A stretch of DNA of 64,000 nucleotides, taken from contig JABLUY010000034.1 in NCBI GenBank assembly GCA_013306675.1, positions 124,001-188,000 on the forward strand. The letters are read 5' to 3'. The notes beneath the pieces are model-generated. The model did not search any database. It was not told where the DNA came from and saw nothing but the letters and a program-made list of their open reading frames with translations. The position numbers were made by a program, and so were the translations under genes. Position 1 is the first letter of the stretch. Every line of letters starts with the position of its first letter. This document shows positions 21,101-30,213 of this stretch, piece after piece. This stretch comes from Thraustochytrium sp. TN22. Lineage: Eukaryota; Sar; Bigyra; Thraustochytrida; Thraustochytriidae.

Positions 21101-21499
21101 GCCATCCAGCTCACCAGCGCGAAGTGCCGCAGCCTCGCGCCCGTCACCCCGCTTAACGCTGTTGTTGTGGCCCGCGTACCCGGTCCTCTCCGTCAGTCGG
21201 CTGCTTGGAGCCCCTCGCTCGCTCGCTGCCTTGGTCGCTGCGCCGGCGCTTGCGTGCGGGAGTGCCGCGAGGCACACGCACGCCAGCCAGCCAGCCAGCC
21301 AGCCAGCAGATCCCCTCTCGCGCGCGCGAGAGAGAGAGAGCGCTAATCAGGCGGGGCAGGGGCAGGGCACCTTCGACTTCGGAGCGCCCAGCGGCATCTC
21401 TCTCCTTGACATGGCATCATCTATCTGCCTCCCCCCCGTTCGCTCGCGCGGACGCGGCAAGGACCTTGACTTACCCTTGAGCACGCTCGCCGACGACAT
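18136..21499 (-). CDS. Armadillo-repeat protein with N-terminal PH-like domain
   Basis: The main exon is 18136-21158; the first ATG inside it is 21105 (989 residues). A better model adds exon 1 at 21475-21499 (M-S-S-A-S-V-L-K plus one base) and an intron 21159-21474 with GTAAGT and CAACAACAG ends, giving 1015 residues in frame. Near the N-terminus a PH-like stretch is visible (K-S-T-L-Y-L-V-D-Q-D ... A-R-L-V-F-R-S-A-E-R-A-R-L). A Ser-Ala repeat and Asn patch follow (DNA 20385-20490). The C-terminal third has ARM/HEAT-type helical repeats (V-L-A-V-S-S-L-V-N-F-T; S-L-R-L-L-N-N-C-T; A-V-L-F-N-L-A). It is a likely cytosolic scaffold. It shares the PH-like/ARM combination with the LRR-ARM protein at 24056. 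No named family is recognised. Confidence 0.7.
20385..20490. repeat. Coding GCTGGC hexanucleotide repeat
   Basis: GCTGGC/GCTGGT units in two blocks split by a TTG-rich patch. On the minus strand they encode alternating Ser-Ala around a short Asn stretch in the ARM protein. Confidence 0.8.
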
Positions 21500-21816
21500 G
21501 GCTGCCGCTGCCGCCGCGACGGCGGTGGCGTGGCGCGGCACAGCACGGCCCGACTCGGACGACTGTTGAGGTTCTGCCTGGGCTACGTCAGTCAAGTTCA
21601 TAACTAATAACGTCCTAGTTGGACGCTGGCACGGGCCGCGTGCAAGATCGCGCGACGCGCGCACAGTGGCAGCGTTCGCGTCTCAAAGACGAAAGGAAGA
21701 TCAGTGAATGCTTATGCAGCAAGGCCAGTCTCAAGACGCTCCCAGGACAAGAAGCCGCTGAAAAGGCGCGACGATGGCGACGATGTCTCAAAGACGAAAG
21801 GAAGATCAGTGAATGC
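21500..21816. other. Spacer between ARM gene and ALG2 gene
   Basis: Short spacer between two minus-strand genes. The upstream part is the promoter side of the ARM gene. From about 21680 it is the outer copy of a tandem duplication of the ALG2 3' end. No separate gene is seen. Confidence 0.5.
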
Positions 21817-21888
21817 TTATGCAGCATGGCCAGCCTCAAGACGCTCCCAGGCCAAAAAGGCGCCAAAGGCGACGATGGCGACGATGTT
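21680..21888. repeat. Tandem duplication (about 102 bp) of the ALG2 3' end
   Basis: GTCTCAAAGACGAAAGGAAG starts copies at about 21682 and 21784, with near identity for about 80 bp and then similar GGCGACGAT blocks. The inner copy contains the last codons and stop of ALG2 (21817). The outer copy carries a diverged image of the same codons plus a stop in the 3' flank. Few differences suggest a recent event. Confidence 0.88.
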
Positions 21889-23244
21889 GACGAGGAAGAT
21901 GACAAGGCAGGCAGACGCCGCAGAGTTGGCGGGCGCCGGGTTGGCCTCGTGGCGAGCAATGAGACGGTCGAGCTCAGAGCCAAAGGCCGCGAGCGAAAAG
22001 GTGCTGGCCACCCAGCCGCGGCCCTGGTCCCCGAGCTTGGCGGCGAAGGAGGCATCCTGCACAAGGCGCACGAGCGCGACGCCAAAGGAGGAAGGCGTGG
22101 GCTCGGTGAGCAGGCCCGTATTGCCGTCACGCACGGTCTCGAGCGGGCCGCCGCTGGCGATGGCAACGACCGGGCAGCCTGCGTACATGGCCTCGAGCGG
22201 GACGATGCCAAAGTGCTCGCGATCCGGCGTGTAGAGCACGCAGCGCGCAAGGCGCATGAGCTCGAGACGCTGGTCGTTGGAGAAGGAGAGCAGAAAGGAG
22301 ACTTTGCCGTCGAGGCGGAGGTCGCGCACGCGCGCGCGCAGCTCGTCCACGTAAGCGACATTTTCCTCGAGGCGCGGGTCGTAGCCGCCGGCGAGAATGA
22401 GGTGCGTGCGTTGGAACTCGGCATCCGAGGCACGCGCGCGCACCTCCTCGAGCGCCTCAACGGCGAGCAGGAGGTTCTTCTTGCGCTCGAAGCGGTTTAT
22501 GGAGACCAAAACGATGGCCTCCGAACCCCAGCGGTCAACATGCGCGCGCAGCTCGGCCGGCAGGCCGTCGTAGGCGGCGCGGCGCTGGTCAGCGGACAGC
22601 TCGCGGTCGAACTCGCGCATGTCGATGGCCGGGTAGAGCACGGCCAGGTCAACGCCCGCGAGCGACGGGAAGGATTCGCGGAAGACGCCGGCCGTGAATT
22701 TGCTGTTGACCACGACTGCGTCAGCGGCACCCGTGGAAGCCTCCTCCCACCAGTCCATGGGCGCGCGGTAGGCGCGCTTGAGCGCGCCCTCGCGATCCAT
22801 GCACAGCAGCTTATCCGGGAAGTGGCAGTAGAAGATCACCGGCGCGCCGAGGAGCACGCGGAGCACCGGCACGACGTGCGACACCTGGTCGCACACCACC
22901 GCCGAAGGTCGCTTGCGCCAGCCCACGAGCACCTGGACGCCCAGCACGAGCGCGACCCAGAGCATGCGTACCACGGCGCACACTACGTGCAGCCGGCCGC
23001 CCACCGTGCGCGGCAGCCATGCTCCGTACACGTGCACGCGCTTCGCCAGCGGCCCGCTGCCCGTGGTCTCCGCGAAGCACCGTGCCGGGTCGTGGTGCGA
23101 CGTGAAGATGCGCACGCTGCGCTCGCGCTCCAGGAGCGCGACGCCCGCGTTCACCACCAGCATCTCCGCTCCGCCCAGGCCCAGGTCCGGGTGTACGAAC
23201 CACACCTCGCGCGTCCCCGCGCCGCGCCGGCTGCGTCCCGCCAT
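21817..23244 (-). CDS. ALG2: Alpha-1,3/1,6-mannosyltransferase ALG2-like
   Basis: A 475-residue GT4 glycosyltransferase that would add the second and third mannoses to dolichol-linked Man1GlcNAc2 on the cytosolic ER face. The ATG at 23244 is followed by the ALG2 signature V-H-P-D-L-G-L-G-G-A-E (about residues 17-27) and T-S-H-H-D-P-A-R-C-F. The GT-B C-lobe has the E-x7-E motif E-H-F-G-I-V-P-L-E-A-M-Y-A-G-C-P-V-V-A near 340-358. The C-terminus carries a membrane segment (about 446-468), usual in ALG2. The stop lies inside a ~102-bp tandem duplication. The gene is divergent from the LRR-ARM gene. Together with the GnT-I at 46255 it indicates a complex-type N-glycan pathway. Confidence 0.9.
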   Translation of the reverse strand: MAGRSRRGAGTREVWFVHPDLGLGGAEMLVVNAGVALLERERSVRIFTSHHDPARCFAETTGSGPLAKRVHVYGAWLPRTVGGRLHVVCAVVRMLWVALVLGVQVLVGWRKRPSAVVCDQVSHVVPVLRVLLGAPVIFYCHFPDKLLCMDREGALKRAYRAPMDWWEEASTGAADAVVVNSKFTAGVFRESFPSLAGVDLAVLYPAIDMREFDRELSADQRRAAYDGLPAELRAHVDRWGSEAIVLVSINRFERKKNLLLAVEALEEVRARASDAEFQRTHLILAGGYDPRLEENVAYVDELRARVRDLRLDGKVSFLLSFSNDQRLELMRLARCVLYTPDREHFGIVPLEAMYAGCPVVAIASGGPLETVRDGNTGLLTEPTPSSFGVALVRLVQDASFAAKLGDQGRGWVASTFSLAAFGSELDRLIARHEANPAPANSAASACLVIFLVNIVAIVAFGAFLAWERLEAGHAA

Positions 23245-24055
23245 CCTCGCCGTGCTCACGTCCTCCGTCGCGTGCGGCACGCGAGAATCCTCGCGATGCT
23301 GCTATGCCGCGCTATGTCGCGCTATGCCGCATTCATGTCATGTATGAGCGCCGCGAGATGGACCGGTGACGGCTGCCACCATACATACCATCATCAAATC
23401 CGCGAACACCTTCCAGCAAAAAAGAAAAGCCGAAAAGCCTCAGCTTGCTCACAGTCAGTCCGTGAGAGCAGGTACAGACAAGTCAGACTCGAGCTCCCAG
23501 CTTTTGGGTTTCCTCTGGCTGGTGCGGTATCGAATCGGCATCCAGCAACAAAAAATCCAGCCAGGAGTCGAGCTTGCAAAGTATGCTCTCTCCTCCTCCC
23601 CGGCACTGCCCGGCACTGACGATCACGAGCTCGCACGATCTCAGGCTCGCTCAGGCTTTTCTGCCTGTCTTCCTCTCGCCCGCGGCTCTCAGCCAGCGAC
23701 ACGACTGCAACCAAGCGCAGAGCACAAGCTTTGATTCTTCACGGTCATGAAGAACTTTACCATCAGCTGCTTGGCCCGGACAACAAAGGACGTGCCAGCG
23801 GTGAAGACGAACACCAAGCCGAGCTTGACCAGGGCATCTCGCCTGCAGTGCCAGAGGCCCAGACACTCGGCGATGAGCTTTGCAGGCTTTGACAGAGAGT
23901 CACGCTCGTTCGTTAGCTCGTACTAGCAGGCCCCAAGGGGGTCCGCGGCGGCCACGGCGGACGTTGAGGAGGTCAAGAAGCAGCAGGCAAGAGCCCGAAG
24001 CAGATCAGAGATCAAAGTCCAGGTCCCGCGCGGCGCGGCACGCGGTCGCGGCGCG
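23245..24055. other. Divergent intergenic region, possible small coding exon
   Basis: Shared upstream region of ALG2 (-) and the LRR-ARM gene (+). On the minus strand 23922-23689 is a 77-codon open frame with mostly G/C third positions. It contains a charged helix then a hydrophobic stretch (L-V-K-L-G-L-V-F-V-F-T-A-G-T-S-F-V-V) but has no start ATG. It follows a TAG that could be a 3' splice site. It may be the last exon of a small membrane protein or chance. Confidence 0.3.
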
Positions 24056-27000
24056 ATGGCGGGCGGCGCGGCGGCGGGCGGGGCGGCGGGCGGCGCGGGC
24101 AACGGCGGCGGCGCCACGCTGCGCGGGCTGGATGAGCACATGTGGGCCGAGGTGCGGCAGCACGGGCTGGAGCCCGGCGGCGTGCTCAACCTGACGGGCG
24201 GGAGGTTCGAACTGACCTCGCTCGCCGGGCTGGCGCGGCTGATGGAAGGCGTGCGCGTGCGCGTGGAGGAGGTGAACGTGCAGCACAACCAGCTCAAGTC
24301 GCTGGCGGACCTGGCGACCCTGACGCAGGTCAAGCGCATCAACGCGTCGACGAACCAGATCGCGTACCTGTGCGCAGCGGAGCAGGACCCGAGGCTGAAC
24401 CGGTGGCCGCAAAAGATGACCGCGCTGGTGGTGCTCGACCTGTCCCGGAACCGGCTCGTGGAGGTACCGGACCTGGCGCTCATGCCGAACCTGCGCGTGC
24501 TGGACTTGAGCGAAAACGCCATCACGGCGGCCTCGCTGCCGTACCTGGACCAGGGTCGGCAGCTGGAGACGCTGGACCTTCGCCTCAATCGGCTGGCGTG
24601 GCCCTCGTCGGACGCCTTCATGGCCGACACGGTGGTTTTTCGCATGCTGGAGCGGCTCCGCGTGCTGCACCTCGCGCATGACCGTGCGGTGCCGAACGTG
24701 CCGGACTATCACATCATCCTGCTAGCGCACCTGCGCACGAAGACCTCGCGCATGGCGCCCTCGCGGCCGATCCGGTCCATCGACAACTTCCCCGTGGATC
24801 GCGGCCTCAAGACACGGGCCAACATCATTCGCAAGAAGAAGTCCTTCCAGGCGCTGGGCCTTCGCCGCGAGGCGGAGGAGCCGCAGCGCGGAAGGCAGGT
24901 AGAGCTGACGCCCGTGACGCCGAGCCACCCGAATCAGGAGAACGTGGACGTTGCCGGCAATGCGCCGCTCCGCGTCGTGGAAGAGGGCGATTTCGATGAA
25001 GATGGGGACGAGGGGGGGGAGGAGGAGGAGGAGGACAACCACCACCACGACGAGCATCCCACAACGCTTTCCGAGCCTCAGAGCAAGAGCAATGGTCCCA
25101 CGCTAACGAGTGACGTGCCGCCCATCACCAGGCTGAACGCACTGCTGGAGGAGTGCACCTTGCATCCGCAGTACTGCCGGCACAACCTGGGTGAAGTTCT
25201 GCGCGAGGTACAGAACAAGGTGCTGAAGAAGCCGCAGGAACACCAGTTCCTCTTCAAGTTCTGCGCGGCTGGTGCAGTGGAAGATGACATGAGCGAGTTC
25301 CTGCAACGCACGAGCAATCTAATGGGCCGATACACGAACGAGTCTCGCACCGTGGTTGCGATATTGGCGTGCCTGTCGACGGTGGCCGAGCACGGGTTCG
25401 GGAAACGGTGCCTGAAGCTGCTGCACGAGAGCATGGGCGCCGGGCCGCAGCACGCGCGCGAGGTGGTCGAGACGGTGGGTCGCTACCTGACACCTGTCTT
25501 GCTGGACGAGGCGGCGGACCCGCGCAGCCGCGAAGCCGCGGCGAAGAACCTGATGGAGCTGGCGAAGTCGTCCAACATCCCCGAGGGCCTGCAAGTGTCG
25601 CCGCTGGACGGTGCCGTGCCGTACATCGCGGAGAGCCTGCACCGGCTGGCCGGACCGCCGTCGGACGAGGTGCTGGAGATGGCGGCGGTGGCGAGCGACA
25701 AGGCCCACATCGCGCAGCAGCTTGGCCATGCCGAGGTGTGTCCGCGCGTCGCCGCCGAGGTGCGCGCAGCCGACGCGCTGTCGGCGCGGCAGCACAGCCT
25801 CCTCGTGCTGGCCGGCAATCTCGCTCGGCTCGACACGGTGGCGATCCGCGACACGGCGCTCCTGCACTACCGGTCAGCGGACGCGCTGCGCAAGGAGCGG
25901 CTGCACACGTTTGTGCTGGAGCAGCTGCTCAAAGCGATGCGCACGGGCGCGGAGCAAACAGACACGAGCGGCCCTGAGCGGCGCGAGGCCGAGCTGGTGC
26001 GCGACTTGGTCGCGTGTCTCGCGGCGCTGGCTCACAGCGCCGAGGTCCTGCGCGAGCTCGTCGTGACGGACCTGACGCTGATTGATGCACTCTTTGAGCT
26101 GGCGGCACCAAAGCGCGCCGCCGGGCCGGTCGTGCTGGGCGCCGTTCTGCAGGCGTTGGCGCAGCTGCTGAGCGCGCCTGAGGCGTGGTTTGGCCCGTCG
26201 CGCGAGGCTGTGGTGCGCGAGGTGTCGAGGCGGGTGGGAACTCTGCCGCCGCTGGTGGAGTTTTTGGACGCCTCGAGCAGCGCCTTTCAGGGCATGTGCG
26301 CGCGCGCGCCCAAGGAGGAGGCCATGTACTTTCGCAGCCAGCTGCGCTCGCTGGGCGATCTCCAGAGCCCGACGCTGCAGCGCTTCGTAGTGTGCGTGCT
26401 GGCGCTGCTTGCCGTGCTGATCGAGGAGGGCCAGGACACTAGTAGCGGCGCGGCCCGCGAGCGCCTGCTGCTGGGCTGCCTGCAAGCGCCCTCAGACCAG
26501 GTGCGGCTCGCGGCGGTGCAGTGCCTGGAGAGGGTGCCGCTGGCGGACTTTGGCAGCGAAGACGTGGTGCAGCTCGTGCGGCTCGAGGCAAATGTGGTGG
26601 ACGTGACCTCCGGCAAGACGGAGGAGGTGCTCGCGGGCTGCCTGCGCTTGCTGACACGACTGGCGCTGTACGAACCAACACAGCTCATGACGCCCGAGCT
26701 GGCCCAGGAGAGCGCGGCCGCAGCACTCTCGATTCTGGAGCGCAACGAGACGCGCGATACGCGCGGGCACCCGGAGGAGGCACGGCAAAAGCGCGTCCTC
26801 TCTTCGGCGTGTGTCCAGCTGCTGCAGGCGTGCTCTCAGCTGCCGGCGACGCGCGAGTTTCTGCGGCGGCCTGAGACCGGCAAGAAGATGGTGGCGGTCT
26901 TGGCGCAGGAAGACGCCCACTTTGATGAAGAGACAAGCGAGGCACCGAGCATGGCGGAGCGCATCCTACCGGGGCGCCACGTGGAGTCCCTTTTCCAGAC

Positions 27001-29956
27001 GATCTTCGGTAGTCGCGCGGTGTCGCCGCAGCGCGCCGTGGCGCCGCGCATGCTGCGGCGCATCGCAGACGTTCTCATGGGCGTGCCGGACGCCTCGCTG
27101 GCGCTGCTGCGGCAGCAGTGGCTGGATCCCGGTGACCAGAAGAGCAGCGCTGAGGCCGAATATGCAACGCAGGAGCCATCTTGGGCGCGGCGCCGCGTGC
27201 TACGCGACTGCGGCGCGCTCGAGGACGACCTCGGGTCGGCGCTGGCCCTGGCGCGCGTGCAAGCCGAGGAGGAAGCGCGAATGCCGGCGTACTGGACGCT
27301 TGTGGCTGGGGCGCAGGTGGGCGCGACGGCGCAGTGGACCGGATGGGTTCAACCTCGCGGTCACGACCTGGGTCAGCATGAGGCCCTTTTGGAGCTTCAC
27401 GGCCTGGAGCGCGTCCTGCTCTTCCTTGTGCAGGCTGTGGAGCCTGCAGTGACCACAGACATGACAGCGGCGGCGGCGCGAGTAGATGCATCTGATGTCG
27501 AGGAAGAGGCAGCCTCTGCGACAGCTGCTCGTGTCCCAATGGCCGTCGATGCGCAGCAGACGTCGTCCATGGCGGCGTTGATCGAGCGCTTCACGGTGCC
27601 CGACGTTCGCGTTGCCGTCCAGACAGTGGTCCAGCAGCACCAGCAGCACCAGCAGCACCAGCAAGAGGTACAGGATGAGGTGCAAGGAGAGGATCGAGAA
27701 GCACAGCAAAAGCCGGGCGAGGCGCAGCAGGCGAGTGGACAGGAGCTTCTGTTGCGATACCTCATGGAAGAGGCCGTGGAGGACGACGAGGATGAGGACG
27801 CTGCGGGACACGGAACCACCAGAGATGACTCGTACCCGGATGCGGATCGTGTTTTGTTTACGGGCAAGGCGGCGGCGCGACTGCGAGAAGCGGGCGATTT
27901 CACGGCGTCACTCCAGGCAGCACTGCGCATCCTTCTGGCGCTGGTGCGCGATGGGAGTGAGGAGTCGGTCGCGGCTGCCAAGCGCAACCTGCGCGCGCCG
28001 AAGCGCCTCCGCATCCTTGCATTCATCTGCGCCGGGCCTGCGAGCCGGCCCGTGTGGGCGAGTGGGCTGGTGGGCGCCAAGTTCATGGCGATTGCGTACG
28101 AGCTGTGCGTGATGCCGGGGCTGCGACGCGAGGAACCGGCTGAGAGCCTCGCGGTATATGCGATGGTGTGCGCCGTGGCGAGGCGTGTCATGTCCACCTT
28201 GAGGTACTGGGCCGACACGCACGCGCTGACCAAGGCCGACCTGGTGACGGCCTTGCACACAACGCGCACACTGGCGCTGATTGCCTTGCAGCTTCCCCTT
28301 GTGCAACTGCCCGGCGTGACGACGCGGCTCCGTGGCAGGGCTCTGGACGCGGTCTGGAAGACGCTGCTTCCGTTCGAGAGCGTGGTGCGCGGGTGCATCA
28401 CGCTGGTGACGACGACATCCGCCACAGGAGGCGCTCTGCAGGCCTGCGTGCGCGAGCACGCCACGCAGATCCTAGTGGCGTGCTTTGCATCGACGCGCGG
28501 CATGCAGTACCAGGTGCTGGAGGCTCTGGTACGCGCACAGCTGGACCCGCGGTCATCGCTGAGCAACGCGGGCCTGCAGGAGATCCTTAACCGCGTAGCA
28601 CTCGCCGGGTTCCAACAGGAGCTGCAAAAGTACATGGCGGGCCACAAGGCAGCGGCGGACGACGAGGCGGCGCCGAGGACGTTACCGCCGTCCGCAGCGG
28701 AGTCGCCACAGATGACCAAAAAGGCGGCGACGCCGGCGGCTGCGCCAGGGTTCTTTGCCATGTGCATGGGCGTGCGCAAGCCGGCAGCCAAGGCCAAGGC
28801 GGAGGCGGAGGCGGAGGAGCAAAGACCGGAGTCGATGGCAGGGTCCGCGCTCTTGTGGGCCGAGGCGCCGCCCTCAGCGCACCGGCACGGAGCGGCACAT
28901 CTGGAGGACTGGGAGCGGGAGCGCATCGGCGAAGAGCGCGTGCTGGCGAGCGCTTTCTGCGACGTGGTCGGCACGCCACAGCCGCGCAGCCTCCAGCGCT
29001 GCCTGCTGGTGCTTACGTCGGAAGCGTACTACCTATACGAGGAGCCGGTGGCGGGGCGCGGATGGCAGCTCGGGCCGAGCGCGACCTCGAAGAAGTCCGC
29101 GGACGACCTCTACACAAACCCGACGGTCTTCTCGCAGGCTCTCCTCCTGCGGCGCGAGAGTCTGCGGCCTCGGCTCGCGTGGCGCAAGCCGTACCGCGCG
29201 GTGCAGCGAGTCGTCGTGGGCCTCTACGGGCAGCGGCTTCACCTGCGACATCGTGTGTCAGATCTCGCGGGCCGCACGGATCCCAGCACGCTGACGTGTC
29301 TCACGCACGTTGCGGGCGTGGCAGCGCGGCTGTACGCGCTCTTTATGCAAATGACGCGAGAGTGGGCGCTCGTGGAGACGCGCCTGGATCCTGGTGTCTC
29401 GCTCCAGCTCCCGCCGCTGGAGCACGACCGCCCGTTCGCGGATGCGCTCGATGACGCGGTCTTACGTCAGGGCGGCAGTCACGATGGGGGGACCTCCGCA
29501 GAGGTCTTTGACGATGATGCCTTTGATGATGAAGACGACGCGTCGGTAGCCTGGGACGACGGCGGTATGCTGCAACTCGCGCCTTCCACCTGTGTGCACG
29601 ATGTGCACGAGGCGGTCTTGGCGACCCAGGTGCGCGTGATGGAGCGCGAAGTGCTGGTTCCCCGCATGTTGATTGCCACAGACACGAGTGTTTCGCTCGT
29701 CGAGACGGCGTGGGAAGCGTGGGCGTTCCCGCTTGATGATGACGAGCGCCCTCGGCTCTTGCACCTCGATCCTAAGCGCTTCCTTACCTACCCTTTGGTT
29801 GACCTCAAGCAGGTTGTCCGAGACCGCTCCGAGCAGGCCGCCCTCTTGCTCGAATTCGAGCGAGCCAAGGGAGCGAGAGCTTCGCACTTTTTCAAGGTCT
29901 ACTTTTACGACAATGACACGCGAGAGCGCTGGTACGACTGGCTCATGATGATGTAG
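24056..29956 (+). CDS. Large LRR - ARM/HEAT - PH-like scaffold protein
   Basis: A 1966-residue intronless protein with ATG at 24056 and a Gly/Ala leader. Residues about 45-230 are SDS22-type leucine-rich repeats (L-D-L-S-R-N-R-L, L-D-L-S-E-N-A-I, L-D-L-R-L-N-R-L). An acidic patch with Glu/Asp/His runs is near 318-340. From about 360 to 1000 and on to 1550 it is helical ARM/HEAT-like solenoid, broken by a Gln-His repeat near 1190 (CAGCAC repeat, DNA 27628-27665) and a second acidic patch near 1240. Two PH-like segments are suspected at about 1615-1765 and 1855-1963; the last ends F-K-V-Y-F-Y-D-N-D-T-R-E-R-W-Y-D-W. No enzyme motif, signal peptide or membrane span is seen. It is a likely membrane-associated scaffold; the exact family is unrecognised. 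It is convergent with the giant receptor-like gene. Confidence 0.8.
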   Translation: MAGGAAAGGAAGGAGNGGGATLRGLDEHMWAEVRQHGLEPGGVLNLTGGRFELTSLAGLARLMEGVRVRVEEVNVQHNQLKSLADLATLTQVKRINASTNQIAYLCAAEQDPRLNRWPQKMTALVVLDLSRNRLVEVPDLALMPNLRVLDLSENAITAASLPYLDQGRQLETLDLRLNRLAWPSSDAFMADTVVFRMLERLRVLHLAHDRAVPNVPDYHIILLAHLRTKTSRMAPSRPIRSIDNFPVDRGLKTRANIIRKKKSFQALGLRREAEEPQRGRQVELTPVTPSHPNQENVDVAGNAPLRVVEEGDFDEDGDEGGEEEEEDNHHHDEHPTTLSEPQSKSNGPTLTSDVPPITRLNALLEECTLHPQYCRHNLGEVLREVQNKVLKKPQEHQFLFKFCAAGAVEDDMSEFLQRTSNLMGRYTNESRTVVAILACLSTVAEHGFGKRCLKLLHESMGAGPQHAREVVETVGRYLTPVLLDEAADPRSREAAAKNLMELAKSSNIPEGLQVSPLDGAVPYIAESLHRLAGPPSDEVLEMAAVASDKAHIAQQLGHAEVCPRVAAEVRAADALSARQHSLLVLAGNLARLDTVAIRDTALLHYRSADALRKERLHTFVLEQLLKAMRTGAEQTDTSGPERREAELVRDLVACLAALAHSAEVLRELVVTDLTLIDALFELAAPKRAAGPVVLGAVLQALAQLLSAPEAWFGPSREAVVREVSRRVGTLPPLVEFLDASSSAFQGMCARAPKEEAMYFRSQLRSLGDLQSPTLQRFVVCVLALLAVLIEEGQDTSSGAARERLLLGCLQAPSDQVRLAAVQCLERVPLADFGSEDVVQLVRLEANVVDVTSGKTEEVLAGCLRLLTRLALYEPTQLMTPELAQESAAAALSILERNETRDTRGHPEEARQKRVLSSACVQLLQACSQLPATREFLRRPETGKKMVAVLAQEDAHFDEETSEAPSMAERILPGRHVESLFQTIFGSRAVSPQRAVAPRMLRRIADVLMGVPDASLALLRQQWLDPGDQKSSAEAEYATQEPSWARRRVLRDCGALEDDLGSALALARVQAEEEARMPAYWTLVAGAQVGATAQWTGWVQPRGHDLGQHEALLELHGLERVLLFLVQAVEPAVTTDMTAAAARVDASDVEEEAASATAARVPMAVDAQQTSSMAALIERFTVPDVRVAVQTVVQQHQQHQQHQQEVQDEVQGEDREAQQKPGEAQQASGQELLLRYLMEEAVEDDEDEDAAGHGTTRDDSYPDADRVLFTGKAAARLREAGDFTASLQAALRILLALVRDGSEESVAAAKRNLRAPKRLRILAFICAGPASRPVWASGLVGAKFMAIAYELCVMPGLRREEPAESLAVYAMVCAVARRVMSTLRYWADTHALTKADLVTALHTTRTLALIALQLPLVQLPGVTTRLRGRALDAVWKTLLPFESVVRGCITLVTTTSATGGALQACVREHATQILVACFASTRGMQYQVLEALVRAQLDPRSSLSNAGLQEILNRVALAGFQQELQKYMAGHKAAADDEAAPRTLPPSAAESPQMTKKAATPAAAPGFFAMCMGVRKPAAKAKAEAEAEEQRPESMAGSALLWAEAPPSAHRHGAAHLEDWERERIGEERVLASAFCDVVGTPQPRSLQRCLLVLTSEAYYLYEEPVAGRGWQLGPSATSKKSADDLYTNPTVFSQALLLRRESLRPRLAWRKPYRAVQRVVVGLYGQRLHLRHRVSDLAGRTDPSTLTCLTHVAGVAARLYALFMQMTREWALVETRLDPGVSLQLPPLEHDRPFADALDDAVLRQGGSHDGGTSAEVFDDDAFDDEDDASVAWDDGGMLQLAPSTCVHDVHEAVLATQVRVMEREVLVPRMLIATDTSVSLVETAWEAWAFPLDDDERPRLLHLDPKRFLTYPLVDLKQVVRDRSEQAALLLEFERAKGARASHFFKVYFYDNDTRERWYDWLMMM

Positions 29957-30213
29957 AATATAAGCTGAATGTGGGCGTGACGCAGCGAATCGTCTTGAGT
30001 CAGGGTGAGCGCGTCAACACGATGCCCAGAAAGTGGAAAACCAGAGCTGCACAACCCGCGCTCGGCAGAAGAAAAATCTCTTTGCCATCTCACAGCCTCG
30101 AAGGAGCGCACGCCTGAGTTAGCTTCAGGATGTACATGGGCTTGTGGAGAAAGAAACCGTCTCGGTCACAATGATGAATAAAATTGTACCACGCCATCAC
30201 CACGCCGGATGTT

